From: JAGLHV01 sp023143305 [NCBI: Clostridia bacterium] | GTDB lineage: Bacteria; CBDUZB01; JAGLHV01 | Reading direction: 5' to 3' | Assembly: GCA_030637025.1 (NCBI GenBank) | Contig: DAOVVV010000005.1 | Span: forward strand, 17,608-81,607 | DNA length: 64,000 nucleotides | Shown: positions 19,379 to 29,308 of the stretch, in pieces | How positions within the stretch are numbered: the stretch's first letter is position 1 | Layout: each line of letters starts with the position of its first letter | Notes under the pieces: generated by a model | What the model saw: the letters and a program-made list of their open reading frames with translations, nothing else | Told to the model about the DNA's origin: nothing | Databases searched by the model: none | Translations under genes and position numbers: made by a program

Positions 19379-22300
19379 ATGAGGATTAAAGAAAAATGTT
19401 TTTTAATTGTTTTTATAATAGCTACATTGGTTTTTTTTAATTTTCCTGTAAGTGCAAAATCATTGAAGGCAGATATTGTCCGAGTGTTTGATGAAAACCG
19501 GAAATTGGATGCCCGGATAGTTAAAGAAATGAATTTTAAATTGGCTAAAGAACAGGATGTAGGAGGAAACACTGAAAAATATCTCCTGGAAGGGAAAGAC
19601 GGCAATAAATGGATTTTTAAAATTTATAGGACTCCTTCTACGGTAAAAAGTTCAAGGGTTGTTTATAGATTATCCACTTTTTTTGGTATTAAAACCCCTC
19701 CTGTTTATGAAATTGAATTATTGATAAATACAAAACCAGAGTATGGATCGCTTCAAAAAATGTTACAGGATGTTAAAGTGTGGAAGAGTAGTTTTTTGGC
19801 TAATATTTCGCCCGGACAAATAATATCTTTTCAGAAACAACAGGTATTGGATTGGCTTATTTATAATGGGGAAGTGGAGAGCGAAGAATTTTTATTAGAC
19901 ACAAAAACCGGTGAAATTATTCCTATTGATAGAGATGAAGTTTTTTGTACTGAACGTTATGAAAAAGTAAAACTACCCGGTAAAGACCCTGATATGTTTT
20001 GGTATAATAAATTTTTTAAAAATCTGTATCGAAATAATAGGGAAATAGATTGTACCGCTGTTTTTGAAATGATTGATTATATACAATCAACGGAGGATAA
20101 ACTAATAAAAAATATATTCGAAGAGATATTTGAAAAAGGGGCGGATTATTTCTGGCGGAGATTTTTAGTCAAGAAGAATAATTTGCGTAGTGATTTTGAA
20201 AAATTTTATCAGGAATTATCTTTTACAACAGAAAAAAACATTCTTATTCCTCCCCGGACGGTAAATAACAGTTATGTAAAGACGGTTTTAGAAAATATGA
20301 AAAAAGAGATTTTAGACAAAAATAAAAGTCTTGGATGGATAAAATTAAACAGCATTAAAAGGCAGGAAAATATAGAAGTGATTTCTTCTAAAAGATCATG
20401 GCATTTGATCTATTATAATCTAAAATATGTACCGGAATATGAATTGTTATCACGGGCAGAAGAAATTAATAAAAAACTGGAAAAACTAAAAAATGAAACC
20501 GGGGATGTTTATGAAAAATGTGCCATAAATTTGTATATTAATCAGATTGAAAAGATTAAGAAACTTTATGAAGGGAAAAATATTGATAAACAAGAGGCCT
20601 CATTTAAAAGGATTACAATCCATCCTCTGTCAGATAAATTATTTGATTTGGGATATAAAGAGGTTTCACTCTCGCAGCCGCAAGCGGGAAATAAATGTAA
20701 ATATGATAAAAAAAGATTAATGAATGAACTCATTTGTAATTTTAAAGAAATCCGGAAATTAGATAAGCAGATTATAAAAAAATTACGATTTGAATTATGT
20801 GAAAATCAATATTTAGGAGGAAGTACCCAGAAATATTTATTCAAAAGTAATAGTGGGGATTTGTGGCTGTTTAAAACATACTCTTCTCCGAAAAAGGTGA
20901 AAATATCAAGGACTATATATCTTTTATCTCAATTATTAGGTGTGTCTACCCCGGTGGTTTATGAAATTAGTTTGCCGGTTAACGGAAAATTATGCTATGG
21001 GGCAATTCAAAAATTTATTGCCGGAGGTATACAAATTGTTAAAGCGATGATTGAAAAATTAAGTGATGAGCAGATTAACGAAGTACAAAATCATTGGGTT
21101 TTTGATTGGTTAGTTTTTAATAGTGACCCCTCACCGGAACACTTTCTGCTTGAGCCAAAAACAAAAGAAATCATTGCCATAGACAAAGATTCATCGTTAT
21201 ATGATATGAAGTTGATTTTTCCGGATAAAAACCCGTGGAAGAAGGCACATTACTCTAAATTTCGGAAAGCATACATAAATAACAAAATTAATATTGATTT
21301 TGAAGAAACTTTTAATTTTATTGATTATATACAAAGTATAGAAAAAAGTGAATTAAGGGAAATTCTTTTACCGGTATTGGAGAAAGATGAATTAATAGAT
21401 AAGTTTTTTTTGAGGAGGGCAAATTTAAAGAGTCATTTCGAAAAATTGTATTATGAATTATCAGTGTTACGAGGCGAACAGTTTCAAATGGCAGGTAATA
21501 GTAATAAGTCATTACATTTAATATCGGTTCTGGAAAAAATCAAAAATATTGTTTTAGAAAAAAGACAGTTACTCGAAAACTTGAAATCTCAAAAGAAAAC
21601 AAAACAAAGTAATATTATAGCCCTTTCTTCCAGCCAGACATGGTCTATGGTGAGTAAATTCAACGGATCTTTGCGAAGACTTTTTTCCTTAAATGTTAAA
21701 AAGAGCCTGGATAAATTAGAATATTTAGAAAGTGAGGCTTTAAATATATATGAAAAATTAGCTATAAATTTATATATAGAAGAAATTAGAAGGATTTCCA
21801 CGGAAAGAGACATAGAAAATTTTTTGCAGAGAAAAATTAAAATGATTTCAATGCATCCCGGGCAAATAACGGATAAAAAAATATTAAACAGAGAATATAT
21901 ATTCCGGGTTACATACGGGAAAAGTAAAAAATCGCCTGAGGTATATAAAAGGAAATTAGAAGCAGACAGCACGGATGTTTTATCACATTTTGAGTATATT
22001 CAATATCCGGTGAGGGGTAATGATAAAGGAGGAGTGTCGATTTTAAAAGAGTATGAAAAGTGGGTAGAGAAAGATCCGGAAAACTTGATGTATAAACTCT
22101 TTTATGGAATAGTATCAAATGATTTAAATTATCTTAAAAGAATGGAAGATAATTTAAATTTGAAATATTTAGGAATGGCTTTAATACAGAGTTTTGCAAA
22201 GGACAGAGACGAAATAGTCAAATATTGCAATAAAGCAATTATTTTAAATAAAGGCGGCTATATTGCCTATTGGAGTTATATGTTATTAGGGTTGCTTTAT

Positions 22301-22732
22301 GAATACGGGGACGGATGGAGGAGATTTGGGGAAGGTTTTGAATTAGAAAAATCTATTATAGCTTATAGGAACGCAGTAATGATTGACCCTGAATCGGTGA
22401 AAGCACACTTGAATTTAGGCACGCTTTATTTAATAAAAGGAGAAGCGGATAATGCTTTGAATCAATTTAAGGAAGCAGATGAATTAGATTCTAAATACGG
22501 GAAGAAACATTTTTATTTTGATAAAATAAAAAGGAGAGATTTATACGAAAATAAAGAGGCATACCTGGAAGCAATAAAAATGAATACACTCTCCGGTCGA
22601 CATCATTATGTCTTGGGACTGGCTTATTTAGTAAAAGGGAATACAAAAAAAACGAAACAACATTTTAATAAGGTAAAGGAATTTGGTTATAAAATTGATG
22701 CAAAATTAAAAAAATATTTTAAGGATAAATAA
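19379..22732 (+). CDS. Exported kinase-like TPR protein with two kinase-like domains, array member 2 (fusion)
   Basis: 1117 residues from the ATG at 19379, which has GGGAG seven bases upstream; the in-frame GTG at 19346 lacks such a site. A signal peptide ends VSA-K. Residues about 20-430 are one kinase-like domain plus helical middle (DWLIYNGEVESEEFLL; PIDRDEVF), but no TPR region follows. Instead a second complete unit begins near residue 440 (KLRFELCENQYLGGSTQKYL, LWLFKTYSSP, DWLVFNSDPSPEHFLL, AIDKDSSL) and continues through TPRs to the usual tail NTLSGRHHYVLGLAYL. The simplest reading is deletion between two adjacent paralogues, fusing the front of one to another lacking its signal peptide. 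The reading frame is intact, so it may function as a double-headed protein. Confidence 0.72.
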   Translation: MRIKEKCFLIVFIIATLVFFNFPVSAKSLKADIVRVFDENRKLDARIVKEMNFKLAKEQDVGGNTEKYLLEGKDGNKWIFKIYRTPSTVKSSRVVYRLSTFFGIKTPPVYEIELLINTKPEYGSLQKMLQDVKVWKSSFLANISPGQIISFQKQQVLDWLIYNGEVESEEFLLDTKTGEIIPIDRDEVFCTERYEKVKLPGKDPDMFWYNKFFKNLYRNNREIDCTAVFEMIDYIQSTEDKLIKNIFEEIFEKGADYFWRRFLVKKNNLRSDFEKFYQELSFTTEKNILIPPRTVNNSYVKTVLENMKKEILDKNKSLGWIKLNSIKRQENIEVISSKRSWHLIYYNLKYVPEYELLSRAEEINKKLEKLKNETGDVYEKCAINLYINQIEKIKKLYEGKNIDKQEASFKRITIHPLSDKLFDLGYKEVSLSQPQAGNKCKYDKKRLMNELICNFKEIRKLDKQIIKKLRFELCENQYLGGSTQKYLFKSNSGDLWLFKTYSSPKKVKISRTIYLLSQLLGVSTPVVYEISLPVNGKLCYGAIQKFIAGGIQIVKAMIEKLSDEQINEVQNHWVFDWLVFNSDPSPEHFLLEPKTKEIIAIDKDSSLYDMKLIFPDKNPWKKAHYSKFRKAYINNKINIDFEETFNFIDYIQSIEKSELREILLPVLEKDELIDKFFLRRANLKSHFEKLYYELSVLRGEQFQMAGNSNKSLHLISVLEKIKNIVLEKRQLLENLKSQKKTKQSNIIALSSSQTWSMVSKFNGSLRRLFSLNVKKSLDKLEYLESEALNIYEKLAINLYIEEIRRISTERDIENFLQRKIKMISMHPGQITDKKILNREYIFRVTYGKSKKSPEVYKRKLEADSTDVLSHFEYIQYPVRGNDKGGVSILKEYEKWVEKDPENLMYKLFYGIVSNDLNYLKRMEDNLNLKYLGMALIQSFAKDRDEIVKYCNKAIILNKGGYIAYWSYMLLGLLYEYGDGWRRFGEGFELEKSIIAYRNAVMIDPESVKAHLNLGTLYLIKGEADNALNQFKEADELDSKYGKKHFYFDKIKRRDLYENKEAYLEAIKMNTLSGRHHYVLGLAYLVKGNTKKTKQHFNKVKEFGYKIDAKLKKYFKDK

Positions 22733-22739
22733 ATCAATT

Positions 22740-22840
22740 TAATTCAATGAGGCTTAGAGCTTTTTCAGCTATACTGATAAAACTCTGTAGTCGAATTTAT
22801 CCTGAGCACTTTGCTTTGTTCAGCGGAGTCGAATGGTTTA
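22740..22840. repeat. Dispersed intergenic repeat, type 2, copy 1
   Basis: The stretch begins GAGGCTTAGAGCTTTTTCAG, continues with CTCTGTAGTCGAATTTATCC and ends GCGGAGTCGAATGG. It shares the GAG(A/G)CTTAGAG and CTCTGTAGTCGAATT(T/G)ATCCTGAG blocks with the copy at 40603-40733 and the GGAGTCGAA block with 38450-38503. It runs up to the start region of the next gene, so the apparent TTG start at 22811 lies inside the repeat and is unlikely to be used. Confidence 0.65.
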
Positions 22841-22855
22841 GGAATGGGGAAAGTT

Positions 22856-24943
22856 ATGGTTTTTAAGTTAAAAAAACGTATTAGGAAAAGATATTTTTTA
22901 TTTGGCTTATGTATGGTTTCATTTATTTTGCCGGTAAATGCAAAACCGGTAATGAAAGAGATTTTCCAAAGCTTTAAAGAAAGTCAAAAGTTAGATAAAA
23001 AAATTCTAAAAAAATTACGATTTGAATTAAGTGAAAATCAGAATTTAGGAGGAAGTACTCAAAAGTATTTATTGAGAAGCGGTAATAATGATTTATGGCT
23101 ATTTAAAGTATATCCGGATTCAAAAAATAAAAGAATGAAAGTCTCCAGATGTGTTTATCTTCTGGCACAATTATCAGGTGTTTCGACACCGGAAGTTTAC
23201 GAAATTAATTTACCGGTTAATGGAAAATTATACAATGGAGCAATTCAAAAATTTATTTCCGGAGGCAAAGAACTTTCGGGTGTTAAAATTGATGAATTGA
23301 GCAAAACACAGATTCGGAATATACAAATCCATCAAATTTTCGATTGGTGGCTTTTTAATAAAGATTCATCAGCAGAACATTTTATCATTGAGCCGAAAAC
23401 GAAAGAAATTATTACAATAGATAAAGATTTATCTTTGCATAATATGCGGTTTGTTTATCCGGAGAAAGATTTCTGTAATGATACATATTATATGAATTTT
23501 TGGAGAATGCATGTAAATAGTAAAATCAATATTGATTTTAAAGAAGTTTTTAATCTTATTGAACACATTCAAAGTATAGAGAATAATGAACTAAGAAAAA
23601 TACTTTTACCGGTACTGGATAAAGATGAATTAATGGATAAGTTTTTTTTACGGAAAAAGAATCTAAGAAGCCATTTTGAAAAGTTTTATAGAAATCTGTC
23701 AATGCTGAGAGGAGAGCAATTTTTTGAGATGGGCAAGGTAGATAAAAAAGCGTATTCAGAATCGGTTTTGAAAAAAATAAAAAATATTGTTTTGGAAAAA
23801 AGACAAATACTTGGAAATTTGAAAGGTAAAAAGGCAAAACAAAATAATATTATAGCGGTTTCGTCAAAAGATGCGTGGGGTATAATAAATGAATTAAATT
23901 GTTTTTATAAGGCAGAATATTTATTTCATATTAAAAAAGTAATAGAAAAGCTACAACGTTTGGAAAGGGGCGATGTAAATGGTTATGAAAAGTTAGCGAT
24001 AAATTTATATATTGAAGAGGTTAGAAGAACATATATAAAGCAGGATATAGAAAGTTTTCCTGCAAGAAAAGAAATTATATTGATTACATTAAATCCGAAT
24101 CAGATAAATGACAGGAAAATATTTGATTTAGAATATAATTTTAGAGCAATATACAGGGAAAAGAAAAAACCGCTGTCAGAATATAAAAAGAAGTTTGTAG
24201 AGAATCATGAAAATATTTTCCTACATTTAGATAGTGTTTTGCATTCTGTCAGGAGAAATGACCGGGCAGGAGAACCACTTTTAAAAGAGTATAAAAAATA
24301 CACGGAAAATGACCCGGTGCAGTTAACACATGAAGTTTTATATGGGATACTATTAAGAGATTTGAATTATCTTGAAAAAATAAATGATAACACCGGTTTG
24401 AAATATTTAGGAATGTCATTAGTCTGGAGTTTTGAAAATGAAAAGGATGAAATAGTTAAAAATTGCAATAAGGCAATCAGCCGAAATAAAAATAATTTTA
24501 TTGCCTATAAAAGCTATATGTTATTGGGATTGATTTACGAGTACAATAACCAGGGGAAAAGATTTGGAGAGGGGTTCCGGATAGAAAAATCTATTGTAGC
24601 TTATAAAAAAGCAGTAAAGATTAATCGGGAATCGGTTAAAGCACATTTAAATTTAGGAATTCTCTATCTAATAAAAGAAGAACCGGATAAAGCTTTGCAT
24701 CAATTTAAGAAAGCGGATAAATTAGATTCTGAATACGGTGAGAAACATTTTCATTTTGACCAAATAAAAAGGAAAGATTTATACGGGAATAAGAAAGAAT
24801 ACCTGGAAGCAATAAAAATGAATACGCTTTCCGGAAGACATCATTATGTGTTAGGCCTGGCTTATTTGGTAAAAGGGGACAAAAACTCTGCACAAAAACA
24901 TTTTGAAAAGGCCGGTGAATTTGGATATAAAAAAGGAAGTTAA
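22856..24943 (+). CDS. Exported kinase-like TPR protein, array member 3
   Basis: 695 residues from the ATG at 22856, placed five bases after GGGGA; an in-frame ATG at 22844 is the alternative. The earlier TTG falls in a dispersed repeat. The signal peptide has a strongly basic start (KLKKRIRKR) and ends VNA-K. Kinase-like landmarks are DLWLFKVYP, VYLLAQLSGVSTP, YNGAIQKF (Asn in place of the usual Gly), FDWWLFNKDSSAEHFII and TIDKDLSL, so His stands where a kinase would have the metal-binding Asn. The nearest relative by motif is the second half of member 2. TPR region from about 440, ending NTLSGRHHYVLGLAYLV. The next gene begins one base after its stop. Confidence 0.7.
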   Translation: MVFKLKKRIRKRYFLFGLCMVSFILPVNAKPVMKEIFQSFKESQKLDKKILKKLRFELSENQNLGGSTQKYLLRSGNNDLWLFKVYPDSKNKRMKVSRCVYLLAQLSGVSTPEVYEINLPVNGKLYNGAIQKFISGGKELSGVKIDELSKTQIRNIQIHQIFDWWLFNKDSSAEHFIIEPKTKEIITIDKDLSLHNMRFVYPEKDFCNDTYYMNFWRMHVNSKINIDFKEVFNLIEHIQSIENNELRKILLPVLDKDELMDKFFLRKKNLRSHFEKFYRNLSMLRGEQFFEMGKVDKKAYSESVLKKIKNIVLEKRQILGNLKGKKAKQNNIIAVSSKDAWGIINELNCFYKAEYLFHIKKVIEKLQRLERGDVNGYEKLAINLYIEEVRRTYIKQDIESFPARKEIILITLNPNQINDRKIFDLEYNFRAIYREKKKPLSEYKKKFVENHENIFLHLDSVLHSVRRNDRAGEPLLKEYKKYTENDPVQLTHEVLYGILLRDLNYLEKINDNTGLKYLGMSLVWSFENEKDEIVKNCNKAISRNKNNFIAYKSYMLLGLIYEYNNQGKRFGEGFRIEKSIVAYKKAVKINRESVKAHLNLGILYLIKEEPDKALHQFKKADKLDSEYGEKHFHFDQIKRKDLYGNKKEYLEAIKMNTLSGRHHYVLGLAYLVKGDKNSAQKHFEKAGEFGYKKGS

Positions 24944-24944
24944 A

Positions 24945-27149
24945 GTGAAAGATATTAAAATAAGGAATGTATCTGCCAAAGAGCAATTGTTTATAAAAAG
25001 GAAACGCTTTCCGTTTGGTTTTTTTATGGCGGTATATTTAATCGGAAGTTGTTTTATTGTCCGACCATGTGCAGGTTCGATTATTAAAAAGATTATTAAA
25101 TTGGAACGGGAAAATCAAAAGTTAAACGAAAAGATTATTGCCGGATTGAGATTTGAATTGAGCGAAGAAAGAAGATTTGATAAAGGAGAAACTTGTAAAT
25201 ATTTACTAAAAGATAAAGATACTGATGATTTGTGGTTATTTAAAATATATAAATCTTCATTTCCGGCAAATGCAACAATCGCAACATATAGATTATCTCA
25301 ATTATTAGGTACGGATATGTCGGAAATTACCGGAACTCTTTTGCCTGTTAATGAAAGAATGAAATTTGGGTCGATACAGCGAATAATACCGAAGGTTAAA
25401 GAGATTAATAATATTCCTTTTAGTAAGTTATCTGCTGATCAAAAAGAGTGTATAATGAAAAATCAGGTATTGGATTGGCTTGTCTTTAATAAAGATGTAG
25501 ACGAAGAAGAATTTCTTGTAAAGAAAGATACAGGTAAAATTATAGCAATTGATAGGGATGAAACTTTTTCTGTTGAGAAAGAGAGAATTTCTTTAGACGA
25601 TAATACAGGGGAGGATTCTTACTATTATGAATTTTGGAAGGTTTATTTAAAAGGAGGAATTGATATTGACAATATTAATTTCAAAAAAGTATTTGAGTTT
25701 ATAGATTATATTCAAAATATCAAGGATAAATATATAGTATCTATAATAAAAGGATTGTTAAAAAATTCGCTGGATTCTGTACAACTGGATTCTCTGATAA
25801 AAGCAGTAATTTTAAAAAAACATAATTTAAGATTGGATTTTGAGGCATTTTACGGAAATTTAGCAGAAACAAAAGGCTTTTTTTTACAAATACCACCGGT
25901 AAATAAGAACAATCTGTATGCTCAAGTAGTATTAAAAAAGCTGAGGAAGACTGTTTTTGAAAAAAAAGAAAAACTTAGTCGATTAAAACATAAAGAACCG
26001 AGAAAACAGGAGAATATCGAAAGAATATCTTGCTCGGATGCCTGGTATCTGATAGAGAAGTTAAATTATGCAAAAAGGGAAGATTTTTTTTCTTTATCCA
26101 CCGAAACAATTAAGAGACTCAAGGATTTAGAAGAAAAGGTATTTTCTGTTTATGAAAAATTTGTGATATGTTTATATATTGAAGAAATTAGAAATCTCCA
26201 GTCTAAAAATGGTATAGAAAATTTTGTTCATCAACAAATAGAACAAATTATTTTATATTCCGACCGGTTAACAAATAGTAAAATATTAAGTATTGAATGC
26301 CGGTTAAGAACGGTTTATATGAAAAGCCTTAAAAAATTTAGTGAGTTTAGAAAAATTATTGATGAAAGCCCATTAAATTTTATACGGCATCTGGACTATT
26401 TTAAATATTGCTTAGGATTTGGAGAAACCAGGGAAGAAGATTTAATTTTAAAAGAATATAGAGAATGGATAAAAAAAAATCCGGAGGATTTAACATATAA
26501 AGTTTTATACGGAATATTAGTAAGAGATTTAGACTATCTTGAAAAAATAAAGGATGATATTGGTTTGAAATATTTAGGAATGGCATTAGTCTGGAGTTTT
26601 GAATATGAAAGGGACAAAATAATTAAATGTTGTAATAAATCAGTTAGTTTAAATAAAGATAACTTTGTTGCCTATGAAAGCTATATGTTATTGGGTCTGA
26701 TTTATGAATACAACAGGCAATGGAAAAGATTTGGAGAAGGATTTCAAGTTCAAAAATCTATTATGGCTTATAAGAAAGCAGTGATAATTAACCCGGGTTC
26801 GGTAAAAGCACAGTTGAAGATGGGTATTCTTTATTTATTAATGGAAAAACCGGATAAAGCTTTAGGTAAATTTAAAATAGTAAACAAATTAAATCCTGAA
26901 TATGGAAAAGGACATTTTCATTTTAATAAAATAAAAGAAAAAAAATTATATAAGGACAAAGGAGAATATTTAGATGCAATAAGAATGGATACTCTAAACG
27001 GAAGATATCATTATATAATTGGATTGGCGTATTTAATAAAGAAAGACATGAAATCAGCACAGAAGCATTTTAATAAAGCTTGTGAATTTGGATATGAAAT
27101 AGATGAGAGGGAAAAAAGATGGTTATTAAATCCGGCCACCGGGGAATAA
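24945..27149 (+). CDS. Exported kinase-like TPR protein, array member 4
   Basis: 734 residues from the GTG at 24945, five bases after GGAAG; the longer TTG frame at 24903 would overlap the previous gene by 41 bases without a ribosome site. The signal sequence is long, hydrophobic from about 26 to 45 and ending PCAG-S. This is the first of a subgroup (members 4, 7, 8, 9) with a distinct wording: LWLFKIYKSSFPANAT, YRLSQLLG, FGSIQRIIP, DWLVFNKDVDEEEFLV, AIDRDETF and FYGNLAETKGFF. Glu replaces the metal-binding Asn. The tail motif is altered to DTLNGRYHYIIGLAYL. The last 31 bases overlap the start of the next gene. Confidence 0.7.
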   Translation: MKDIKIRNVSAKEQLFIKRKRFPFGFFMAVYLIGSCFIVRPCAGSIIKKIIKLERENQKLNEKIIAGLRFELSEERRFDKGETCKYLLKDKDTDDLWLFKIYKSSFPANATIATYRLSQLLGTDMSEITGTLLPVNERMKFGSIQRIIPKVKEINNIPFSKLSADQKECIMKNQVLDWLVFNKDVDEEEFLVKKDTGKIIAIDRDETFSVEKERISLDDNTGEDSYYYEFWKVYLKGGIDIDNINFKKVFEFIDYIQNIKDKYIVSIIKGLLKNSLDSVQLDSLIKAVILKKHNLRLDFEAFYGNLAETKGFFLQIPPVNKNNLYAQVVLKKLRKTVFEKKEKLSRLKHKEPRKQENIERISCSDAWYLIEKLNYAKREDFFSLSTETIKRLKDLEEKVFSVYEKFVICLYIEEIRNLQSKNGIENFVHQQIEQIILYSDRLTNSKILSIECRLRTVYMKSLKKFSEFRKIIDESPLNFIRHLDYFKYCLGFGETREEDLILKEYREWIKKNPEDLTYKVLYGILVRDLDYLEKIKDDIGLKYLGMALVWSFEYERDKIIKCCNKSVSLNKDNFVAYESYMLLGLIYEYNRQWKRFGEGFQVQKSIMAYKKAVIINPGSVKAQLKMGILYLLMEKPDKALGKFKIVNKLNPEYGKGHFHFNKIKEKKLYKDKGEYLDAIRMDTLNGRYHYIIGLAYLIKKDMKSAQKHFNKACEFGYEIDEREKRWLLNPATGE

Positions 27150-29239
27150 AATTACTTTTTTTAATTTACATGTTTATATTCCGTCTCGATTTTAGAGCAG
27201 AAACAAGAGATTTAATCGGCGAAATTACAAAATTAGCCAAACAAGAACAGGCGTTAAATAAGAAACTAATTAAAATGACGGTTTTTGAATTAGCGGAAAC
27301 ACAAAAAACAGTAGCTGGGAATAATGAAAAATATTTACTCAAAGATACCTGGAATAATTTGTGGTTGTTTAAACCGGATGGTCGGCGGCCGGTGAAAAAT
27401 GCTGAAATGGTTTCGAATCTTGGTCAATTATTAGGTGTTGGTGTTCCTGTCCTTGAAGAACTTACTTTACCTATTAATGGGAGGGAAGTTTTTGGCTCAA
27501 TTCAAAAAATAGGTTTTTATAATAGATTAGGCAATGAAAAAACCTTTATTAAAGAAATGTCTTCCGCAGAAATTTTATCCCTTCAAAAGCTGCAGGTTTT
27601 TGATTGGCTTATTGTGATGCGTCCGGGAGAAATGGATGAGCACTGTTTTATCAGTTCAAAAACCGGCGATGGAATTTTGGCTATTGACCGGGATGATGGG
27701 TTTGTGAATCCTAAACACGGAAGAATATTAAAAATGGAAGAAACTGATTGGAAGAGGTCTCTTTATGCCTGCTTTTGGGATGCCTATCTTGCCGGAGAAA
27801 TTGATGTTAATTTTAAAGATGTTTTTGAATTAATAAGTTATATTCAACATCTCGGAGACGAAGAATTTAAGGAGAGATTGTTTTTTATAGAACCGGAACA
27901 TAAGGAGGAAATTTTAGAGGAAATACTTTGGAGGAAAGCTAATTTAAAAAAAGAATTCAAAAAATTTTATCATGATTTAGCTGAAAAAAGGGGAGAATTA
28001 TTAGTTATTTTCCCGAACGAAGATTATAAAAATTATGCAGCTAATCTTATAAAAAAAATGCAAGAACGAATTTCAAATAAAAAAACGGAATATAAATCAC
28101 TAACAGAAAAACAAGGAGAAACGCAGGGAAACATAGAGATTATTTCAGCAATAAAAATTTGGGAATGGATTTGTCAATGGAATGAAGAATGGAATGAATT
28201 AAAAACCCCGCAGGAAATTATTGAAAAAGCACAGGCAATGAAAAAAAATTGCTCATTTATTGGTGAACAATTGGCGATAGCGTTATATATCAGGCAATTG
28301 AAAACTAAACAAAAACTAAATATTTACAGGATTATTAAACATCCTAAAAAACTAAATCCCATACGATTAGAATATAATCTTAGACGGAACAGTTATAGTG
28401 TTTTTTTTAATAATAATGACAGAAAAATGACAATTTTCAAAAAGAATGGGAGTATTCTTGCCCATCTTAGATATATAGACAGCATGAAAATGGAAAACAG
28501 AAATACGGAATTAATAGCTGAATATAGAGAAAAATTAAATGCAAATTCAAACAAAAAAACTTATTTATTTTTATCTGCAATGTCTCAAGCCGAGTATGCT
28601 TTCAACGGGATATTAAATAAGCTGGTTATTACAAACACTAATAAAGTAAAGACTTTTTTAAAAAAATTAGATGATAAATTTTCATGGAAATACTATGGAT
28701 TTGCACTTTGTTACTATGGGAAAGGTTATATTAAGAAAGGAATAAAAAAATGTGAAAAAGTGATTAATTTGAATAATGATAAAGAAGCAGTTTATGCCGC
28801 ACATATGTTGCTTGGGGTTTTTTATGAGCATAACAGTGAAAATATTAGATTCGGGAAAGGGTTTAATATAGAAAAAGCAATTGCAAATTATAAAAAAGCT
28901 CTTAAAAATAATAGTAATTCTATAGAAGCACATTTAAATCTTAGTAATCTTTATTTAATTAAAGAATTACCAAAAGAAGCATTAAAAAAATTCAAAAAAG
29001 TAATAAAATTAGATCCTCAATTTGCAAAGGAATATTTACACCTTGAAAATATAAAAGGGGAAAATACTTATGAAAATAAGGAAAAATATTTGGATGCAAT
29101 AAGGGACAATACTCTTAGCGGCGAAGAACATTATATTTTAGGTTTAGCTTATGCGACAAAAGGCCGGCTTGGGTTAGCAGAAAAACATTTTAGTAAAGCA
29201 CGGGAATTTGGATACGAGGTGGATGTAAAATTAAACTGA
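27119..29239 (+). CDS. Exported kinase-like TPR protein, array member 5 (degenerate catalytic loop)
   Basis: 706 residues, starting inside the previous gene at an ATG seven bases after AGAGGGA. A signal peptide ends FRA-E. The Lys strand is NLWLFKPDG, and LFKP is the form seen in bacterial PI4K-like proteins; it is followed by NLGQLLGVGVP and FGSIQKIGF. The catalytic loop has lost the Asn-x-Asp found in nearly all other members: DWLIVMRPGEMDEHCF replaces DWLVFNxD. AIDRDDGF is kept. This copy is therefore the best candidate for a pure pseudokinase. The C-terminal region has shifted wording (RFGKGFNIEKAIANYKKAL, DNTLSGEEHYILGLAY), close to members 10 to 12, so the array holds at least two C-terminal subtypes. 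Confidence 0.7.
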   Translation: MVIKSGHRGIKLLFLIYMFIFRLDFRAETRDLIGEITKLAKQEQALNKKLIKMTVFELAETQKTVAGNNEKYLLKDTWNNLWLFKPDGRRPVKNAEMVSNLGQLLGVGVPVLEELTLPINGREVFGSIQKIGFYNRLGNEKTFIKEMSSAEILSLQKLQVFDWLIVMRPGEMDEHCFISSKTGDGILAIDRDDGFVNPKHGRILKMEETDWKRSLYACFWDAYLAGEIDVNFKDVFELISYIQHLGDEEFKERLFFIEPEHKEEILEEILWRKANLKKEFKKFYHDLAEKRGELLVIFPNEDYKNYAANLIKKMQERISNKKTEYKSLTEKQGETQGNIEIISAIKIWEWICQWNEEWNELKTPQEIIEKAQAMKKNCSFIGEQLAIALYIRQLKTKQKLNIYRIIKHPKKLNPIRLEYNLRRNSYSVFFNNNDRKMTIFKKNGSILAHLRYIDSMKMENRNTELIAEYREKLNANSNKKTYLFLSAMSQAEYAFNGILNKLVITNTNKVKTFLKKLDDKFSWKYYGFALCYYGKGYIKKGIKKCEKVINLNNDKEAVYAAHMLLGVFYEHNSENIRFGKGFNIEKAIANYKKALKNNSNSIEAHLNLSNLYLIKELPKEALKKFKKVIKLDPQFAKEYLHLENIKGENTYENKEKYLDAIRDNTLSGEEHYILGLAYATKGRLGLAEKHFSKAREFGYEVDVKLN

Positions 29240-29308
29240 ATAATGTTCGGATAGATAAGATTAGGTTTGAATTCTTTAATGATTGTAAGGATCAACAGGG
29301 GTAAAATA

